A DNA stretch of 64,000 bases from Sphingobacterium sp. GVS05A (GCF_019969845.1 NZ_JAHXYR010000003.1:310001-374000), one strand, 5' to 3'; positions 8,032 to 18,089 are shown, counted from the stretch's first letter. Numbers and translations are program-made. Notes: generated from the letters alone by a model not told the origin.

Positions 8032-8901
8032 GTGAAGTTAAAGCAAGTTGATAAAATTTCGGGCATTCGATCAGAAGACTTTTTAAAAAACTATCTGAAA
8101 CCAGGATTTCCGGTGGTCATAACAGATTTCATTAGTGCTGATAGTCCTGCATTGAAGAAATGGAGTTATGATTACTTTAAGGAAATTGCGGGGGATATTA
8201 AGATTGATGTCTATGGAAAAGAAGAAGATTCAATGGACCGTGCTGCCAGTGCTCCTGTGGGGCAAATGACATTTGCGGAATATTTGGATCTGATTACCAA
8301 AGAACCTACCGAGTTGCGATTATTTCTGTTCAATCTACTCAAAATACGTCCTGAATTAAAGCAGGATGTTATTTATAATGATGTGACCGGTGGAAAAGTG
8401 TTACAGTGGCTACCATTTATGTTTTTCGGAGGAGAGGGGTCTAGCACCCGCAATCACTTTGATATTGATATGTCCCATGTGTTCATTTCGCAATTTCAGG
8501 GACTTAAGCGGATCTGGCTTTTTCCGAATGATCAATCGGATCTGATGTATAAGTTACCGTACAACTTTCATAGTATCGCCAATCCGAAGTATAGCAATGT
8601 GGAGGAATTTCCGGGAATAGAATATCTGGAGGGATATGAAGCTGTGATCCATCCCGGAGAGACACTGTACATGCCCGCAGGATGGTGGCACTATATACAA
8701 TATGAGACTGAAGGATATTCGATTTCGGTAAGAGCATTGGCTAATTCGATCAGTGAGAAATTACAGGGGGCACGAAATCTTTTTATAACAAGACATTTTG
8801 ATAATACGATGCGGAAGATTTTTAAGGATCATTGGTTTCATTACAAAATAAATACAGCCAAGCGTCGCGCAAATAATGCCATTAAGAGAAAGAAGCGATA
8901 A
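8032..8901 (+). CDS. Cupin-8 / JmjC-like Fe(II)-2-oxoglutarate oxygenase family protein
   Basis: 289 aa with a GTG start; no ATG lies near and the N-terminus aligns with the family pattern (FPVVITDFI). Fe(II)-site candidates are H142 and D144 in NHFDIDMSH and H220 in MPAGWWHYIQ, giving the HxD...H facial triad. A basic C-terminus (KRRANNAIKRKKR) is unusual and could bind nucleic acid or membrane. Relatives hydroxylate proteins or small molecules; the substrate cannot be read from the sequence. The stop codon lies inside a 54-bp palindrome shared with the convergent nuclease gene. Confidence 0.83.
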   Translation: MKLKQVDKISGIRSEDFLKNYLKPGFPVVITDFISADSPALKKWSYDYFKEIAGDIKIDVYGKEEDSMDRAASAPVGQMTFAEYLDLITKEPTELRLFLFNLLKIRPELKQDVIYNDVTGGKVLQWLPFMFFGGEGSSTRNHFDIDMSHVFISQFQGLKRIWLFPNDQSDLMYKLPYNFHSIANPKYSNVEEFPGIEYLEGYEAVIHPGETLYMPAGWWHYIQYETEGYSISVRALANSISEKLQGARNLFITRHFDNTMRKIFKDHWFHYKINTAKRRANNAIKRKKR

Positions 8902-8946
8902 AAATAAAGGGGATATCAATTGATATCCCCTTTATTTTTATCGCTT
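8893..8946. terminator. 54-bp perfect palindrome, bidirectional terminator
   Basis: 27 nt on each side of 8919/8920 are exactly complementary with no spacer. The core is GGGGATATCAATTGATATCC with A/T runs outside. It includes the cupin stop codon (8899-8901) and lies 33 nt beyond the stop of the convergent nuclease gene, so it can terminate both. Confidence 0.85.
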
Positions 8947-8979
8947 ATCCTTGTTTGATCTACAGAATAAAGATCTTTC

Positions 8980-11865
8980 CTAAACCGATTCTTCATTTTC
9001 TGCCCATTTGCTTGCTTCTCTGTAGAACAGCGTATAAGGATCACCGGGGTAGATGGTCGCATCTGGATTATGTCTAAATGGAATTTCAGGATTAAAAATC
9101 TCACTGAGTATATTGCTTAGGAATCCGACAAAGTTCTCTTTTTGAAAGGCGAGAAAGTCGGCGGTCAATACCCCTTCTTTGCCATTAAACAAAGTTCCTT
9201 CCTCACGCATTTTTCGGGCGACATATAGATGTGGCTCCAGTTGCTTCCGACCTGTCTTTTGCTCAAATACATAGGCATAGAAAAGTGTTTGTATTAGTGC
9301 TTTATTTTCGGTGTTTGGTGCAAACACTTGATCGATCTCTCTAAATATAACTGAATCACCTCCTGTCTTGTAATCGACAATCCGGCTGATGATACGATCA
9401 TCATGTGTGACGACCTCGTCGACACGATCGATGATACCGTATAAAGTAACCTGTTCCTCTTTACCATTTATAGAAATAGGGAATGGAAGTGTGTAATCTG
9501 TGTCGTTTTCAAGTTCTATAATACGGAAAGCTTTATAATTGGCGATATCATATTCAAGATACATTTTGATATATTCAGAGGCGATCTTTAGCATGATGCG
9601 CTGTAGACTATTTAAATCGCTTGTGGAATTTAATTCAACCTGATATTGAAAGCCTATTTCCCGCACAACAAAAGATTCGATCTGATTGAATTGCTGCTGC
9701 AGGATATTCGTTGGTATGAAGTCTTTCTGATCTTTGAAGGGTAGGAATATTTTCTCCATGACATTGTGGATAACAGTCCCCAACTTGTTCATCTCAAATT
9801 CCTGTGAAATGGAAGGTGGTTCTTTGATATTCGCGATATGTTTGAGGAAAAATTGTAATGGCGATTGTAGATAGGTTGTGAGCGCCGTTGCTGATATTCT
9901 CTTTTGGTCGACAATAAAGTCCTGATACATCTTTTCCCATACTTCGCCTTGTTTTTCGATGATAATCTCTGTTGTTTTGTCGGCGAACTGGATCGTTTGT
10001 TGTTGAATTTTGCGTTCAAAATTAAACTTGCTCTCGAACTCAAGCTGTTTGATAAACCTACTTTCCTCTCCTGTTGAACTTTCGTCTACAAGTCCATTGT
10101 AAAAAATATGGATCCCCTCACTATATTGAAAGTGTCTATAAAACAAATAGGCTGATAAAGCATCTTGATTTTCCAATATTGGCAATCCATAGGCTCTTCG
10201 CAGGCTGTTGGGGATAAAGGTTGGGGAATTGGATGTTTTGGGTAGGATACCCTCATTTGCACCTAAAATATATACATTGTCAAAATTTAAACAACGGCTT
10301 TCCAGAAGTCCCATAATCTGGATGCCCTCCAGTGGATTTCCTTCTATGGCAGAATTTATCGGCGATATGGCTTTCTTGATCAGGCCAATCTGGAAGCTGA
10401 TACTTAAAGGTGCCACTGTCTCAAATCCCAAGAGTAACTGGTTGAGTGTCTTTTTGGTTTCTATCAACAGGTTGTTGTCAATCTGACGGATGCGCTCATG
10501 TGCGGAAATACTATGCAGCAGATCGTCAACAATTGTGATGAGCGAAGGGATCAATTGCGCCGCGTGTACAATCGGAACGAAAAATTGAGGTAGTGAGCTT
10601 TTGAAATGGAGTTCTTCCAGTGCAATTTCAAATAATTGCTTATCGGCGATTTCTTTCTGAATTTGCAGCTTGTCTTCCAAAGAAACCTGTGTCAAGGGAT
10701 GATTAATGAATGTCTCAATGGTCTGATAAGAGATCTTGTTCCTCTTTAACTGCGAAATTTCTAAATGTACTTCCATCCATAAATCCAATATACCATAAAT
10801 AGGGGATTGGGTTAAGGGATAGCCGGTAGTAATGTTGGGATTAACATCAGGTAGACTTTGCAATAAAGGAACCAATAGGTTCTCATCGGCTAATAAAATG
10901 GCTGAGGTTTGCTCTTTGTTATTTTGTTTTTCAAGAATGTCATAGAGTAGTTTTGTCTGACTTATTTTTCCTGTGCTTGCATATAAGTTTACCGTTGAGG
11001 TTCTGTTGCCAATAATATTGGGGCTGCTGCCGAGCGCGTTGACAAGTCCGGTCTGAAAGATATTCCGACGAATGAACAGACCCGCTTCTTGCATATTGTC
11101 GTCCAGATAATAGGCATCTGCATCGAAGTAAAATAGTGCCTTTCCTTCTTCTTGCCATTGACGGAATAATTTAGCTTCGGCTTTATTCAGGGCATTGAAT
11201 CCAACGAAAAGAATCTGCTTAAAGGATGATGTAAAGTCCTGAAGGGTAGCTTTGCTCTCGACTAGATCACGATAAATCGTCGGATAATTAGTCTGACCGG
11301 CAGCTTTAAGCGTTTCTTTAAACCTTGTGTATAATATTGGCAGTCTTTTCCATAATTGTAGAAACCGCTCTTGTACACCGCTATGACCAGCAATGGAAAA
11401 GGATTGCCAAAACTGACGGATAAACCCTTGCTGTTCTTGCGTAAGGTGTTGAAAAGCAAGATCAATTTTGGTGTTATCATAAAGCTCCATATAGATCTGA
11501 TCGATAGGAACCAGATCATAATCCAGTTGTCCAAAGTCACTCAATATAATCTCTGCGATAGGATAAAATTCTTCTAATGTTTCCGGTTCTTTACCCTCTG
11601 TGGCCAAAAGTTGGTTATGGATTTTAAACAGCTGAAAGAACTGTCCCAAGGGGCTAGCCTCGGCATCATTGGTCGATAATTTGAAGAATTCCTGTATAGT
11701 AAAAAACTGTGGAGACCAGATTGCCTGTCCATAGACATCGGCAAGATGTTTTTTGAGATATGTAATCGGACGTTTATTGTTAAACACGATGGCAATCTCA
11801 CTCAAATCGTTTCCAAAACGTTGCTGAATATCCGCTGCTACTAATTTTAAAAAGGCTGTTTGCAT
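8980..11865 (-). CDS. AddB-like PD-(D/E)XK nuclease/inactivated-helicase subunit
   Basis: 961 aa. It resembles the second subunit of AddAB-type recombination nucleases: a degenerate helicase region (no Walker A in the N-terminal 100 residues; VYILGANEGILP at about 550, a typical RecC/AddB segment) and a C-terminal PD-(D/E)XK nuclease with GIIDRVDEV and IVDYKTGGDSV (catalytic Asp and Lys, about 810-840). AddB proteins often hold a 4Fe-4S cluster by cysteines flanking the nuclease; here the first expected Cys position reads LQSPLQFFL and no C-terminal Cys cluster exists. It follows the helicase gene by 9 nt in one operon. The pair should process double-strand ends for RecA. Confidence 0.85.
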   Translation of the reverse strand: MQTAFLKLVAADIQQRFGNDLSEIAIVFNNKRPITYLKKHLADVYGQAIWSPQFFTIQEFFKLSTNDAEASPLGQFFQLFKIHNQLLATEGKEPETLEEFYPIAEIILSDFGQLDYDLVPIDQIYMELYDNTKIDLAFQHLTQEQQGFIRQFWQSFSIAGHSGVQERFLQLWKRLPILYTRFKETLKAAGQTNYPTIYRDLVESKATLQDFTSSFKQILFVGFNALNKAEAKLFRQWQEEGKALFYFDADAYYLDDNMQEAGLFIRRNIFQTGLVNALGSSPNIIGNRTSTVNLYASTGKISQTKLLYDILEKQNNKEQTSAILLADENLLVPLLQSLPDVNPNITTGYPLTQSPIYGILDLWMEVHLEISQLKRNKISYQTIETFINHPLTQVSLEDKLQIQKEIADKQLFEIALEELHFKSSLPQFFVPIVHAAQLIPSLITIVDDLLHSISAHERIRQIDNNLLIETKKTLNQLLLGFETVAPLSISFQIGLIKKAISPINSAIEGNPLEGIQIMGLLESRCLNFDNVYILGANEGILPKTSNSPTFIPNSLRRAYGLPILENQDALSAYLFYRHFQYSEGIHIFYNGLVDESSTGEESRFIKQLEFESKFNFERKIQQQTIQFADKTTEIIIEKQGEVWEKMYQDFIVDQKRISATALTTYLQSPLQFFLKHIANIKEPPSISQEFEMNKLGTVIHNVMEKIFLPFKDQKDFIPTNILQQQFNQIESFVVREIGFQYQVELNSTSDLNSLQRIMLKIASEYIKMYLEYDIANYKAFRIIELENDTDYTLPFPISINGKEEQVTLYGIIDRVDEVVTHDDRIISRIVDYKTGGDSVIFREIDQVFAPNTENKALIQTLFYAYVFEQKTGRKQLEPHLYVARKMREEGTLFNGKEGVLTADFLAFQKENFVGFLSNILSEIFNPEIPFRHNPDATIYPGDPYTLFYREASKWAENEESV

Positions 11866-11874
11866 CGTGATCGT

Positions 11875-14800
11875 TTATTTTACTTCAATTAATTGATTTG
11901 ATTTAGCATAGTAGAGGTAGGCTTTGACATTGTTGTAGCCTAGGTTCTCCAAGTTTTTCTTATAGTTGTCAACCTGATATTTATGTCCGATGTAATCCGT
12001 TTGTGTAAATTTAAAGTCGAGGACAATTGTCTCTTCCTCAGATGTGAAGACTTTATCAGGGCGGATGGTTTCTCCTTTAGCGGTAATGATACTGGCTTCA
12101 TTCCAGATTTTATATTTTCCGGTAAGCCACTGATTGATGATGGGATGATTCCAGATCCGATTGATTTCTTGCATCAGGTAGGGCTCATCCTCTTTTGAGA
12201 GTATACCTTCCTGAATCAGTTGACGGACTAATCTGGAAATATCTTTTTCTTTAGCGATCTGGGACATGATTTCATGCGCCAATATCCCATATTGCGCGGC
12301 TTTTTCCAGCATCATGATATCGTTGATCGTGCGTGTGCTGGATTTCTCCAAGGCCATCTCCAATTCTTTGGAAATAGGGTAATGGCTGAGTGCAATGATA
12401 TTGTTTTCTTGACTTTTAGGGTCGACTCGTTCGATGATCTGATCAACCTTTATATGGGCATCTTCTAATGTAAATGGAGCAATAGAGGAATCCAATACTT
12501 GATAGAGGATATCGCTGATATATTCATCTTTGATGTCATATCCTGTAATTTCGCCGGTCTTTTTGTCTACAGATTCTTTAAATGATGGAGCAGTAATATA
12601 GAGGTGTTCAACGGCACGTGTTGTAGCTACATAGAACGTATTTAGTGCATCCATATAATTGAATAGCATTTCCTCAAAATATTGTTTGAAGAACACAGAC
12701 TTTCCAACTGTCGTGGTATATTTTATGGGAATTTTTCCTAACTGGGCAAATGGCGTATCGTAAGTGTCGATCCAGAAGTCTCCATTGATCATCCCGTCCA
12801 GATCCCAGGAGCAGAAAGGGAGCATAACAACATCATAAGCCAGTCCTTTTGATTTATGGATTGTTGTTACCTCAATTGCGTTTATATCACCGTTTGAGGG
12901 GAGTACTGCACGATTACCATCTTCTTCCCAGAATTCTAGAAACTGAATAATTCCACGCTCACCATTGGTCGAGAAAGCCGAAATCATATCCTTGAATGCC
13001 AATAGGTAGGGAAGGTGAATGTTCTGCTCCGTCGTGAAGCCATAGATTTCGATGAGTTTTTCTATTAAATGAACCAAAGGCTGTTTTTGCCAAATTTCCC
13101 AGGAGTCGATCAATGCGTGGGGAAGAAAATCTTTCAGCACACGGATGTCGTTTGAAGCGAAGGTTAGCCAAGCGGTTTGATTGACCGTATTTTTCTGGAT
13201 GGTCTGATAGAGATAGACCATTTTTGCTTTATGTATACTATGTTTGTCCGAATTGTATACGAGCGCTTTTAATGTTTCAATCAGGAGGAGTACAGCGTCG
13301 TTGCTGGCCAAGGATAGCGCATCTCCGGAGATGACCTCAAAGCTAAGATTCTCCTCTTTTTTGAAATCCATCAATTTCTGGATAACTAATTTCGCTTGTG
13401 CATTACTACGTACAAGGATCCCTATTTGTTTGGCTTGATATCGGCTAGTATGAAACCATTCACCTATCTTCTTACATAAAAGATGAAGAGACTCCTCGAT
13501 GACCTGATTTCTCCTGTAGCGACCGTCAGACACAGAGATATACGAAATCTCGATGGACCCCAACTTGTCGAGATTCCCTTTTTTGTGTGCAGGGATTTCC
13601 TGTTGACTATTTTCATAAGCTTTAACCAGCATATTATCATTGCCTGAGGCTGCCCACCAATGTTTCCCCTCTTCGTCTAAGTTTTCGTCTACTTTTTCAT
13701 TGAGAACACGCTGCAGATGTTGAGGGATACTGTTAAAAAGATAGTTGTTTAGCTGGATGATATTTGGGAGACTTCTAAAATTGGTGTCAAGACTACCATT
13801 TTCTATAAAGCTGGTTTTGGTACTCTCATCCAAGTGGAATGCATGACCAATTTGCTGTTCGACCTGTTGGAGCAATATGCGCCAATCTCCGTTCCGCCAA
13901 CGGTATATACTCTGTTTGACATCTCCAACAATGAGATGCTCACTTAGTGCACCATTAGCATCTGCAAGTGCATTAATCAATAGGGGGCTGTAGTTTTTCC
14001 ATTGGATACGCGAGGTGTCCTGAAATTCGTCGAATAAAAAATAATTGAAGCGATTGCCGATCTTTTCCCAGATGAATGTCGGATCGTTGTTCTCATCGAT
14101 CCCAAGTTTATTTAACAGGATCTGTGAATCGGAGATTAATTGAGCGCCGTTTTCCTTACGCCATTGGGTCAGTAAGTCGCTCATTTCTTTGAGCAAACGT
14201 AGGTAATAGAGGTTGTTTTGTACCGCCTGATAAGCAATGTAAGCTGCTAGATTCTCCTGTAGTGCCTGAAAAGACTGTAAGATGGGAGCAAGCGCTGATT
14301 GGAGGTCGTAGCGTATATTTTTGTCGCTATCTGTAAATGCGTCCTCATTACCTATCAATTGTACATATTTGTCCAATATTTTGGCAATTTCGGAAGAACT
14401 TAACTTGTCTGTCTTTTTACTGGTCTTGCTCGCTGAGATAATCTTATTGCGTGATTTTCCCTTGAGCTCATTTTCACTGATGTTGAATCTTTTGAACGTA
14501 TCACTGAAAGTTTCGATGGTCAGCGAAAGTGCTTCGGTAAAGGCATTTATTTTTTGTTCGATTTCTTGATTCAGGAGGTTGAAAACTTCCCTTGGGTTAG
14601 CTGAATTAATATAGCTGTCAAATTCCTGGAAATTTTCAGAAAAAATAAGGTTGGCTAGGCCCATCAATTGTTGTCGATAGTTCCAGTTTTCATTTTTGGC
14701 TATTTTTTTCTCCGCATAGGCGATGATCCAATCGAGGAGGTCTGGGCGTTCATCCAACAACTGATTGAGCATGACTGTCAATTCATTTTTGACTTTATTG

Positions 14801-15225
14801 ACATTCATTTCTATCTTGTAGGCCGCGTCGAGGTTGAGCTCATAGGTGAAAGCACGGATAACTTTTTGAGAAAAACCATCAATTGTACTGATGGTAAAAT
14901 GACTATAATCGTGTAAGATCCGACGGTAGACACGGTAGGATTTCTCCTGGATCAAATAGCTTGTCCAATCGGGTTGTTGCTGCAGTAATAATTTTCTGAA
15001 ATCTTCGATTTTGGAACTGAGATCGCCAATAGCTAGGCCGTGGAGCACAGAGAGTATGCGCTGTTTCATTTCTGCGGTGGCCTTGTTGGTAAACGTTACT
15101 GCCAATATCTCCTTATAGCTGTTTTCATTGGACAGCAATAATGTTAGATAATGTAGTGTCAGACTAAAGGTTTTTCCGGAACCGGCCGAAGCTTTAAGTA
15201 TTTTTAATGGCGCAACAGATTTCAT
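11875..15225 (-). CDS. AddA-like UvrD/RecB-family helicase-nuclease
   Basis: 1116 aa from the ATG giving MKSVAPLKILKASAGSGKT; the longer frame upstream has no family similarity. SF1 motifs occur in order: Walker A KASAGSGKTFSL (about 9-20), AVTFTNKATAEMKQRI, FDEFQDTS (motif II), VGDVKQSIYRWR (III), TNFRS (IV), TTIHKSKGLAYDVV (V) and YVATTRAVEHLYI (VI). A C-terminal RecB-type nuclease is suggested by DKVF and TIVLDFKFTQ with the QVDNY segment. The enzyme should unwind and degrade broken DNA ends with its operon partner. Divergent from rpsP across 401 nt. Confidence 0.9.
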   Translation of the reverse strand: MKSVAPLKILKASAGSGKTFSLTLHYLTLLLSNENSYKEILAVTFTNKATAEMKQRILSVLHGLAIGDLSSKIEDFRKLLLQQQPDWTSYLIQEKSYRVYRRILHDYSHFTISTIDGFSQKVIRAFTYELNLDAAYKIEMNVNKVKNELTVMLNQLLDERPDLLDWIIAYAEKKIAKNENWNYRQQLMGLANLIFSENFQEFDSYINSANPREVFNLLNQEIEQKINAFTEALSLTIETFSDTFKRFNISENELKGKSRNKIISASKTSKKTDKLSSSEIAKILDKYVQLIGNEDAFTDSDKNIRYDLQSALAPILQSFQALQENLAAYIAYQAVQNNLYYLRLLKEMSDLLTQWRKENGAQLISDSQILLNKLGIDENNDPTFIWEKIGNRFNYFLFDEFQDTSRIQWKNYSPLLINALADANGALSEHLIVGDVKQSIYRWRNGDWRILLQQVEQQIGHAFHLDESTKTSFIENGSLDTNFRSLPNIIQLNNYLFNSIPQHLQRVLNEKVDENLDEEGKHWWAASGNDNMLVKAYENSQQEIPAHKKGNLDKLGSIEISYISVSDGRYRRNQVIEESLHLLCKKIGEWFHTSRYQAKQIGILVRSNAQAKLVIQKLMDFKKEENLSFEVISGDALSLASNDAVLLLIETLKALVYNSDKHSIHKAKMVYLYQTIQKNTVNQTAWLTFASNDIRVLKDFLPHALIDSWEIWQKQPLVHLIEKLIEIYGFTTEQNIHLPYLLAFKDMISAFSTNGERGIIQFLEFWEEDGNRAVLPSNGDINAIEVTTIHKSKGLAYDVVMLPFCSWDLDGMINGDFWIDTYDTPFAQLGKIPIKYTTTVGKSVFFKQYFEEMLFNYMDALNTFYVATTRAVEHLYITAPSFKESVDKKTGEITGYDIKDEYISDILYQVLDSSIAPFTLEDAHIKVDQIIERVDPKSQENNIIALSHYPISKELEMALEKSSTRTINDIMMLEKAAQYGILAHEIMSQIAKEKDISRLVRQLIQEGILSKEDEPYLMQEINRIWNHPIINQWLTGKYKIWNEASIITAKGETIRPDKVFTSEEETIVLDFKFTQTDYIGHKYQVDNYKKNLENLGYNNVKAYLYYAKSNQLIEVK

Positions 15226-15560
15226 GGAATGAAGGTAGAAAGTAAAATGTGAATTGGCAAATGCTTTGGTGAAAAGCAAATGGGTATCGCTGTGCATAGG
15301 ATGTATCCAGGTCTCTGTCGAATTTACTGCTTTCGAAACTAAAAGCGCGACAGTTGCTAGCAATTAAACTATGATTATCATTTGTGTCACTGAGTAATAC
15401 TTTTTATAAACCTTTTGAACGAGATCTGCTATCATTAGGCTGTTATCCCTGTAATTGGATGATTTAGACGTTTAAATGTATTTTCTTTCGGAGAGATACT
15501 TAGTGCTTTGGTATTCTGAAATTTAGCTTTTTTTATTTTCGTTTTTCCTTTTTTTATGTT
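15226..15560. other. Intergenic region before rpsP
   Basis: About 335 nt between the divergent helicase gene and the rpsP promoter. No ORF with coding character, hairpin or RNA family was recognised. Upstream in-frame sequence of the helicase reaches 15363 but lacks family character. Confidence 0.4.
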
Positions 15561-15568
15561 TATCTTTG
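15561..15568 (+). promoter_or_regulatory. Candidate -7 element of rpsP
   Basis: TATCTTTG, exact TAnnTTTG, with T-rich sequence where -33 is expected. It gives a leader of about 55 nt. Confidence 0.6.
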
Positions 15569-15626
15569 CGTCCCCTCTAGTATGAAGCTCGGGGGATATG
15601 TTGAATACATAAAATAAAATTAAGAA

Positions 15627-16148
15627 ATGGCAACTAAAATCAGATTGCAAAGACATGGTAAAAAAGGACGTCCTTTTTACCACGTAGTCGTAGCGGATTC
15701 TCGCGCTCCACGTGATGGTAAATTCATCGAACGTATCGGTTCTTACAACCCAAACACAAATCCTGCAACTATCGTTTTGGATTTTGAAAAAGCTTTGGAT
15801 TGGATGAATAAAGGTGCTCAACCTACTGACACAGCTCGTGCTATCCTTTCTTACAAAGGTGTTCTTTACAAAAAACACTTACAAGGTGGTGTGAAAAAAG
15901 GTGCTTTTGATGAAACTGCTGCTGAAGCTAAATTCACTGCTTGGACTGAAGCTAACGAAGCTAGAATCTCTGGTAAAAAAGATGGTTTAGCTCAATCTAA
16001 AGCTGATGCTAAGAAAGCTGCTTTAGCTGCTGAAGCGAAGAAAAAAGAAGAAAAAGCTGCTGCTGTAGCTGCTAAAAACGCTCCTGTAGCAGAAGAACCT
16101 GCTGCAGAAGAGACTGAAGCTCCTGCAGCAGAAGAAACTGAAGGTTAA
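15627..16148 (+). CDS. rpsP: 30S ribosomal protein S16 with long acidic-alanine tail
   Basis: 173 aa, about twice the usual 80-90. The S16 core (residues 1-85) has [21 protein letters not shown] and RIGSYNP. Residues 95-173 are an Ala/Lys then Ala/Glu-rich low-complexity extension ending in repeated PAAEE units; such tails occur in Bacteroidota S16. Codon use is strongly biased to GCT, GAA and AAA, as for a highly expressed gene. rimM follows but is separated by a terminator, so the classic rpsP-rimM link is loosened here. Confidence 0.96.
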   Translation: MATKIRLQRHGKKGRPFYHVVVADSRAPRDGKFIERIGSYNPNTNPATIVLDFEKALDWMNKGAQPTDTARAILSYKGVLYKKHLQGGVKKGAFDETAAEAKFTAWTEANEARISGKKDGLAQSKADAKKAALAAEAKKKEEKAAAVAAKNAPVAEEPAAEETEAPAAEETEG

Positions 16149-16170
16149 TTCTTTCATAAAGTATTCGAGA

Positions 16171-16200
16171 AAGCCGACTCAATCTTGAGCCGGCTTTTTT
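16171..16200 (+). terminator. Intrinsic terminator after rpsP
   Basis: AAGCCGACTCAA pairs with TTGAGCCGGCTT with one A-C mismatch, then a T6 run. Confidence 0.85.
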
Positions 16201-16377
16201 AATAAAATAGTTTATGTGTTAAAAAGTGATGCTGATTGCTCTAATCTAAAATAGAAGGCAGAGCATATTATCATATCGCTATACAAAAAAGTGAAAATAA
16301 AACAGATGCTGAATATATAGTGGAAGCCGAAAGGAAAAGCATCTCAATACTAATATCCTAATACGCAATATTACAAA

Positions 16378-16902
16378 ATGACTATCGATCAAAGTTTTTA
16401 TATAGGCTATATCAGCAAAACGCGAGGTCTAAAAGGCGAGATGCAATTGTTTTTCGAATTTGAAGACTATGAGAGTTTGGATATAGATGTCGTTTTTTTG
16501 GAGGTCAACAAAAAACTTGTACCTTATTTTATCGATGCTATAAAACTGCAGAAAAATAGTACCGCCTACGTGACATTTGAAGATGTTGATCATATCGACA
16601 AGGCACAGGTGCTTGTTCACAAAAAGGTTTATCTACCCAATGATAAAATGCCAGAACGGGATCCCGATGATTTTAGATATACGGATTTAATCGGATTTTT
16701 GGTGATCGATGAAACTCATGGTGAACTGGGGGAAATTACGGATGTACAGGAATTTCCTCAGCAATTCGTCGCGACAGTTGATATGAATGGTAAAGAATTG
16801 ATGTTCCCCCTATCCGATGATTTAATCGTTGGCATAGATGGTGAAGAGGAGATTATAGAAGTAGAATTGCCTGAAGGGCTAGTCGATCTTTATAAAGAAT
16901 AA
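16378..16902 (+). CDS. rimM: Ribosome maturation factor RimM
   Basis: 174 aa, the family length. The N-terminal RimM beta-barrel starts with YIGYISKTRGLKGEMQL (about 8-24) and the PRC-barrel domain includes DFRYTDLIGFLVID and ELPEGLVDLY at the end. It assists 30S head assembly by binding S19. rpsP lies upstream, as usual, but behind its own terminator and a 229-nt gap. TrmD and L19 genes, often next in other phyla, are absent. Confidence 0.94.
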   Translation: MTIDQSFYIGYISKTRGLKGEMQLFFEFEDYESLDIDVVFLEVNKKLVPYFIDAIKLQKNSTAYVTFEDVDHIDKAQVLVHKKVYLPNDKMPERDPDDFRYTDLIGFLVIDETHGELGEITDVQEFPQQFVATVDMNGKELMFPLSDDLIVGIDGEEEIIEVELPEGLVDLYKE

Positions 16903-16988
16903 AAGTGGACGGACCTCTCGTAAATTATCCCTGATTGCAAATCGGGATTTACTTTAGAGCATCGTTCTTAATTCCTATAAATTTGAAT

Positions 16989-17028
16989 GAAAAAGGTCTA
17001 AGTTCGTAAAGGAATTTAGACCTTTTTC
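16989..17028 (+). terminator. Intrinsic terminator after rimM
   Basis: GAAAAAGGTCTAA pairs with TTAGACCTTTTTC around a 14-nt loop; flanking A and T tracts. Confidence 0.8.
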
Positions 17029-17120
17029 GATCCAATAAGTTGAGGTTTTAAATCATATTTTGCTTCATCTGACAAAATTTTTGTTTTGGGACAGTCAGGG
17101 ATCTCTTACTCTGATGGATT

Positions 17121-18026
17121 TTGTTTAAATTGGTACTGAATAATCAATATATTGACCACTATAAACGATCTGTCTTGAAACTATTACTGCTAATTATTTC
17201 AACGATATTCTTATCCTCTTGTGCTTTCTTTGGGAAGAACAAAGAATTTCCGATCGGAAATTATCAAGTTATTTGCGGTTATACCAATGACAGCTACCGA
17301 GAGGCTAAAGCTAAGGATCCGCTAAATATTGAATCTGATACATATTGTGATCATCAGCTTCATCATCGTTCCTTTCTCTCCCTTCAGGATAAAGGGCAAT
17401 TTGTCCTCGCGATAGGCGATATCTTGCTCTATGGCAGATATAGATTTGAAGGGAATAAAATTGAATTGATGGATGATAAAAAGGGAACCATCTCTTTGGA
17501 TATAATTCAAGTAAAAAAGAATTTCATACAATTGAAAGGTGATTTCTCCCAATTCAATTCAGCCCATTTGCCAAATACGGAACGGTTGTTTCTCAATTTC
17601 GAATTGGACAGAACACCCCTTCGCGAGCAGCCTAGTAAATTTGATAGTGTAGTCAATCTTTGGCGTAATATTCCGACAAGTGCTGAAAATGATCAAGAGG
17701 TAAAGGCCCGCGCATTAAACTTTTTAGATTATTCTATAGCATACTTTCAGCACATCTCAAATTCTGGCGTCCATAGTGATTATAAGATAGATGGGATTGA
17801 ATCTCCAATTACTTATGCGCAAAATGGCATTGTATTGAAACAATGGGAAGACGTTCCTGTCTCATGGAAAGAGCTGTTTTACAATGAGGAGAATGCATTG
17901 GTTGCTTATAAATATTTAATGGATGGGTTTAAATACGGGCAGAAGGAGAAGTATAGTGTCTCGGGTCTGCTGCTGATCACATTCTATTTAAAGAATCTAC
18001 GTAATTCTCTCTCAACTTTGAAATAA
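17121..18026 (+). CDS. Hypothetical lipoprotein without an ATG start
   Basis: Up to 301 aa. A lipoprotein signal with lipobox LSSC (Cys34) follows the basic YKRSVLK stretch. No ATG lies upstream of the signal peptide in frame; possible starts are TTG at 17121, 17130 or 17175, the last leaving a compact 16-residue signal peptide. The mature part has GDILLYGRYRFEGNKIEL, a lipocalin-like beta pattern, in the middle and a helical C-terminal third; no family is recognised. It is monocistronic, and the riboswitch of metF follows. Confidence 0.6.
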   Translation: MFKLVLNNQYIDHYKRSVLKLLLLIISTIFLSSCAFFGKNKEFPIGNYQVICGYTNDSYREAKAKDPLNIESDTYCDHQLHHRSFLSLQDKGQFVLAIGDILLYGRYRFEGNKIELMDDKKGTISLDIIQVKKNFIQLKGDFSQFNSAHLPNTERLFLNFELDRTPLREQPSKFDSVVNLWRNIPTSAENDQEVKARALNFLDYSIAYFQHISNSGVHSDYKIDGIESPITYAQNGIVLKQWEDVPVSWKELFYNEENALVAYKYLMDGFKYGQKEKYSVSGLLLITFYLKNLRNSLSTLK

Positions 18027-18089
18027 TTTGCATGGGAAATCTGGAAAAAAGACAGCTTTGTTGCTATAATTTATAGCTTTTCGAAAAAA

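Noticed and set aside
15435..15878. 147-aa ORF antisense to rpsP
   Set aside because: It is a shadow of the highly biased rpsP coding sequence and has no family character.
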